Source: Zymoseptoria tritici IPO323
Taxonomy: Eukaryota; Ascomycota; Dothideomycetes; Mycosphaerellales; Mycosphaerellaceae
Assembly (NCBI RefSeq): GCF_000219625.1
Contig: NC_018217.1
Span: 1,302,001-1,366,000 of the forward strand
DNA length: 64,000 nucleotides
Direction: 5' to 3'
Shown here: positions 61,901-64,000 of the stretch, piece after piece
How positions within the stretch are numbered: position 1 is the stretch's first letter
Layout of the letters: the number at the start of each line of letters is the position of its first letter
Notes under the pieces: generated by a model
What the model saw: the letters and a program-made list of their open reading frames with translations, nothing else
Database searches by the model: none
Told to the model about the DNA's origin: nothing
Program-made: the position numbers and the translations under genes

Positions 61901-64000
61901 TACTACATGTCCCGGCGCGCTGTAAAGTTCATCCTCGATGTTCTCGAGGAACGAGAGAAGGAGGGCGAAGTGATGACCCCGTCGCGGAGCAAATCATACT
62001 CAACGCAGTACAGCACAGTATCTCCTGACGCTGACGACGATGCTACGATCCAAGATCGCATCGATCAAATTCTCCGCGATGGACGAAGCTTTGTCAATGC
62101 GGATGAGCCAGCCAACGAGACATGGGACGCTGAGGGTCCGAAAGATGACATCGCCGTCGAATTCACGCCTCTGAACACGTACCATTTCCGCCTGATTGCG
62201 CCCCAGGTCCAGCTGCAAAGCGAGAAGAACTCAAAGTCGGCGGTCCTCTTCACCGCCAAGGGTATGCAGCTCAAAGTGGTTCAAATCATGGAGAAGGACA
62301 AAATCGACGACGATGTTAGCGGCCTGGTGCAACGACGGTTCACTGCGGCTGCCGACAGCGTGCAGATGTTCGTGACCAGCACAAAGACTTTCTCCACGGA
62401 GTACTTACACTTCTACTCGGCGAATCGCTACGGCGTCAAGGCTGGGACATACTGGCCGCCGTGGGTGCCCATGGAAGTCATGTTCGAGTTTCATACGAAT
62501 CCATATGGGTTTCACCGCATTGTGCAGCGCACGTCGGCCAGTCTTCGCTACGACAAGTACAATACTTTGCGCTTGAAGCACAACGACGACATTTCTGGTA
62601 GCGATCCGCAAAAATCACAAGACGGCGAAGCAGCAGAGAGTAGAATGGATCATGTCTGGCTCGAATTTCCGCGGTTCAGGGCGATATGTGATTCTGCGCA
62701 ATACTTTGCGCTGTACATCATTGTCATGGATCTCTTGCTTTACAACGAGCCGCTCGAGAAGACGCGTAGTGAGCGTCTCGAGAAGATCATGCTTGCGTCA
62801 GACTTCAGCGACTTGACTGGAGCCCCGGAGATGGTACAAATGCTTCAAGAACGAATCCGACAGCTTGAGGAGATCAAGATGCACTTTCAAGTGAACGAGA
62901 AGTACCTGGATCGACAAGGCTGGAAGGACCGGATATCGATGGAACAAGATCTTGCGAGCTGCGAAGACGAACTATTCTTCATGATGAAGGCCATCACAAC
63001 ATCGCAGCAGCGGCCTGAGGACCGAGGAGAACAAGACAGCGCCGGCGGTTTCATGCACCTGCACATCGCTGCGAAAGAGATTGCATGGCATCTCATTCGA
63101 GACAAGGGAGAATCTCTGATGGAGGTCCAGATCAAGGATGCAACTTTCGATCGTACCGAGAACTATGATGGCTCAAACTACAACAGCATGGAGATCGCCC
63201 GAATCAATGGTTATAACCTCCTTGGCGACGCGCTTTACCCCGAGATCATCTCCCCCTTCACAGACGAAAGCAAAGGCGGTCGTCATCTGGGCTCGACGAA
63301 GATGCTGCGTGTGCACTGGCTGATGCTCGAAGCCATTGCCGGAATCCCTGTTGTCGACTACTTCGAAATCGACCTCGTGCCTCTGAAATTGCAGCTGGAG
63401 CGCGAGGTGGCCAAGAAGCTCTTTGAGTACATCTTTCCGGGCGTCGGTGGCAACGCTTTTGATGGGAGTGGATTCTCACCCTTCATGGTGAAGAACATGT
63501 TGCCAACGCAAGACGAAGACGACGACGACGGTACAAACGATGCCGCGGACTCGAGGTCTGTCATGACTGTGGACACTCCGGATCCGGATCTCGAGATGCC
63601 AACCGCCGATGGCAGCGGACCTGGATCTCTTGAGCATCGCTTGAAGCCGACCATGAATTTGTCGAAACAGAAGAAGGCGAAGCCTGACCAAAAGGGCCTT
63701 GGCATCAATAGTGGCAATAGTCACGGTTTTCACGGCTTCTCCTTGTTTCAGCAAAGCGACAAATCGAAGACTTCGCTACCAAGCAATAGGCAACCGCTGA
63801 AGCAGCCACCGTACCAGACTAAGCCGTCAATGATCCGCTCACCAAGTGAGCGGTCAGTCAACACCATGCGAAGTAGCGCGAGAACCAGTAGCGACGGCGG
63901 CGATGATAGGCACAAGCGTGCCTTGCTTGCGGCTAACCGCGCTCATAATGATGACAAGAAGAAGAAGGGCAAGGATAAGGCGGACAAGGAGAAGGATCAG
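55961..64000 (+). CDS. FMP27: FMP27/Hob-type bridge lipid-transfer protein, 3' partial
   Basis: One uninterrupted frame of 2,680 codons runs from the ATG at 55961 to the right edge without an intron, so only the extreme C-terminus is missing. An N-terminal membrane anchor is present (TLTLLLGVVVIGYLFTFVVF, residues 5-24). The three named Fmp27 signatures are present in order: GFWDK at residue 1373, SWW at 1586 and WPPW at 2165. A charged Lys/Asp-rich tail is being read at the edge. These are the marks of Fmp27/YPR117W/Hob proteins (BLTP2 in animals), rod-like proteins with a hydrophobic groove thought to move lipids at ER-plasma membrane contacts. Several inner segments (about 1030-1150) are Arg/Ser-rich and likely disordered. 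Family assignment is firm. Confidence 0.95.
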   Translation, partial: MPVPTLTLLLGVVVIGYLFTFVVFAVLRIVTGVSIQRVGYTGFRRIAYSPRPGVRINIRGIGLSIHRPTFALPTWCSLVITELAVTVDLKALDDARRKDVGEAGEKSNGSVQKGKNVSGTTTPDREPVNDEHGKLWRTLMRTKEKVKRVHREIGWLRLIDVVATGTTFSVEGVGKVSLERLTVSVDTRKQTVDRSRLFQHHKHKPETQTPAEWKSLIRSILFTPEGRDSTEILDYGTLNVHGMLHREREGLRDASISLKLGRLTVPYDDLEYAKRCADLLRGRYAHPKPGRSLSDTALTDASRGEAERDSHDEHLVQAVSDSKAFISSILRGIQEVQFAVGFVGFSKTLAIKTTGEKDVYFNFAMKELGLDVLRLDPKSPAHKMYFSSKDIAHQALVTGIAISAGIDDGHEHPERMLYIPMVTATVKTTLPSRTIHYSKKDDATDRNSNILYANFVCTSPSIDLDPKHLPLLQETLKQRSSRESSSPTSSHHHLISQLLPKADVKLSVQEPVLRISLPPMDKKNATDDDFDLLISSVSSIALECESSHALNGQTHYSLQSYYRHSRHRLYYQTAAGDRHDLLQSDFFEVQVDVNALPEVSVVAAGRAQKFTVFLVRPDICEGVRQIVTQLRRNVLAPRDGESKPRASFLRTIPGWVESLRLEGSDFGLELAGVDEQVSKDTRGFALHLESWTTEYKAHRDEAPVEHSHRRKPTATPASPTKDKRSRFADHLSSRKRTQTFADGRRLTFHTSNLEGLIIDSVEDSDAESFMSVPRFEVAFSTSTDSHGPIFHVNSFAKSVLLQYSLYNHFAIGVATMVIKKTFLDHERDDRPAAVRRTSSMGLTFSDPTLEEIASREITAVDFKSNLIQVKAHMPADPPMMLQAYYIEAGRHRWSSPFLRSRLTRVYVRAPATKAAWSRIASLKALRLDLRDLRRKIGNRQTVEKSLDIGADSIRISIPHSLVVHTIFDNITNIIKTTKQLQHHFVTGRSDYILAKEPEGPKHVPRIVLRSQILLFDIEDSNFEWKLGVIYRAGLEEQKQRLARDEAFRLKEKRLSRSSKNANSRLRSQSAHLDDRSRAGKDKEPSNKQRSRSSNRPGREDDQRDHSHARRSIRYDASGRCGISDASSLSIEKAREKLDRLNSQSWKTRIDRVKDFQSNAIREMRRMFGVSDEVEGVEQSEPILAKSRRPDLMILAITDLCLTVDKPTFPIEECPNFLHDVGKGMPKDMKYGLLLPMNLHLTMGESRIQLRDYPLPLLHVPALANGQSVRLPSLSMRTDFVIAEEFRDIESQRSVKVLVIPPEKMAGGRPDGYQIDVRRTISAVKTYSDISIDINTSNPTRFTWSTSYQPAIQDMMQIVESFTKPPVDPSDRVGFWDKIRLSFHSRVNVSWKGDGDVHLVLKGSRDPYVVTGTGVGLVMVWRDGVKWSIAQDDDPRKFMAVDSGEYILAVPDFNSYARSALDMEKGDSGSSGSSTSKRDAAFKKVVMKLSGRVRWLAGLMFERDLGNGKRTFDFKPHYDVVLKHPDFAKSTPGETYDAYRGLRSHHIHLSIAIAAPHDRDWSVNNLKPSKNYNSVHLTPRFFSHFFSWWSMFSGVMSLPIRQGPLWGITEKKSKKFGRHLATIKYNLLLSPLYISHVYKHKDAEDYAANSVSATGLKMRLDSFMLDLHQRREHFDLKGREGERTKTTSGMRINQAQLDFISADLRALSANIEGTSAEDIDKANEDTLASMHGQVPLIDMSKFDIPDNDFSWIDMDDFVELDWVLPAEADPVTKILPLGFAPRFTYFRQTDHNGTIAGDASRTSPFGDEPTHYCVMSGKNDPRKVQSELIQRRLDLIKEKQAVNVEAVGEAELRVIRDTGDDKAVRQALESKLATLRGHTESLQAKHNFLASMLDELLQRLDEDDPSAVPDLETSEKFFEAQESASRQNGDSVDLHAAPLADYTSEFNNRFIVHNAQIKWNNSLRNIILRYIHQNSQRRGFVYYMSRRAVKFILDVLEEREKEGEVMTPSRSKSYSTQYSTVSPDADDDATIQDRIDQILRDGRSFVNADEPANETWDAEGPKDDIAVEFTPLNTYHFRLIAPQVQLQSEKNSKSAVLFTAKGMQLKVVQIMEKDKIDDDVSGLVQRRFTAAADSVQMFVTSTKTFSTEYLHFYSANRYGVKAGTYWPPWVPMEVMFEFHTNPYGFHRIVQRTSASLRYDKYNTLRLKHNDDISGSDPQKSQDGEAAESRMDHVWLEFPRFRAICDSAQYFALYIIVMDLLLYNEPLEKTRSERLEKIMLASDFSDLTGAPEMVQMLQERIRQLEEIKMHFQVNEKYLDRQGWKDRISMEQDLASCEDELFFMMKAITTSQQRPEDRGEQDSAGGFMHLHIAAKEIAWHLIRDKGESLMEVQIKDATFDRTENYDGSNYNSMEIARINGYNLLGDALYPEIISPFTDESKGGRHLGSTKMLRVHWLMLEAIAGIPVVDYFEIDLVPLKLQLEREVAKKLFEYIFPGVGGNAFDGSGFSPFMVKNMLPTQDEDDDDGTNDAADSRSVMTVDTPDPDLEMPTADGSGPGSLEHRLKPTMNLSKQKKAKPDQKGLGINSGNSHGFHGFSLFQQSDKSKTSLPSNRQPLKQPPYQTKPSMIRSPSERSVNTMRSSARTSSDGGDDRHKRALLAANRAHNDDKKKKGKDKADKEKDQ

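Overview
The window is nuclear DNA of a filamentous ascomycete. The evidence is short GT-AG introns of about 50-130 bp with CTAAC-like branch sites, fungus-only families (Zn2Cys6 factor, DAL5-type transporter, DUF4211, FMP27/GFWDK) and a repeat decayed by RIP-type mutation. Gene content and style fit a dothideomycete, but that is inference. I find about 22 intact protein genes, one degraded AAA gene, one interrupted tRNA gene and one complete DNA transposon.

Layout. 1-752: 3' part of a 2EXR-like gene. 863-5386: a PIF/Harbinger element with terminal inverted repeats and TAA target duplications; its transposase (+) and Myb/SANT-like partner (-) genes are full of nonsense codons. 5515-10622: tRNA isopentenyltransferase (MOD5), a CAF16-like ABC ATPase and a von Willebrand A protein with Q/P/G/Y-rich ends. 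11885-16525: a ten-exon MFS permease, a GNAT acetyltransferase and a PUS9-like pseudouridine synthase. 17601-22152: a single-pass membrane protein with a Q/G/N repeat ectodomain and a glycine-zipper protein. 22491-31114: a DUF4211 protein divergent from an aprataxin-like HNT3, a CCCH zinc-finger protein and an unrecognised coiled-coil protein. 31742-31896: a tRNA-Gln(CTG) gene interrupted by about 82 nt in the D arm. 32602-38939: exopolyphosphatase with an apparent signal peptide, a 2EXR protein, an AAA-ATPase pseudogene and a Zn2Cys6 regulator. 39752-42796: ELP2 and URM1, head to head. 45020-47211: homeodomain factor. 50341-55248: DNA polymerase delta (POL3) divergent from COP9 signalosome subunit 5. 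55961-64000: FMP27, a very large lipid-transfer-type protein that runs off the window.

Shared themes. Four genes act on tRNA: MOD5 (A37), a PUS9-like enzyme (U32), and ELP2 plus URM1, which act on the same wobble uridine and probably share a promoter. No bacterial-style operons, CRISPR arrays or secondary-metabolite cluster are visible. The most unusual features are the interrupted tRNA gene, the cleanly bounded RIP-killed Harbinger element, the ELP2/URM1 pair, and a POL3 that appears to lack one CysA zinc ligand.
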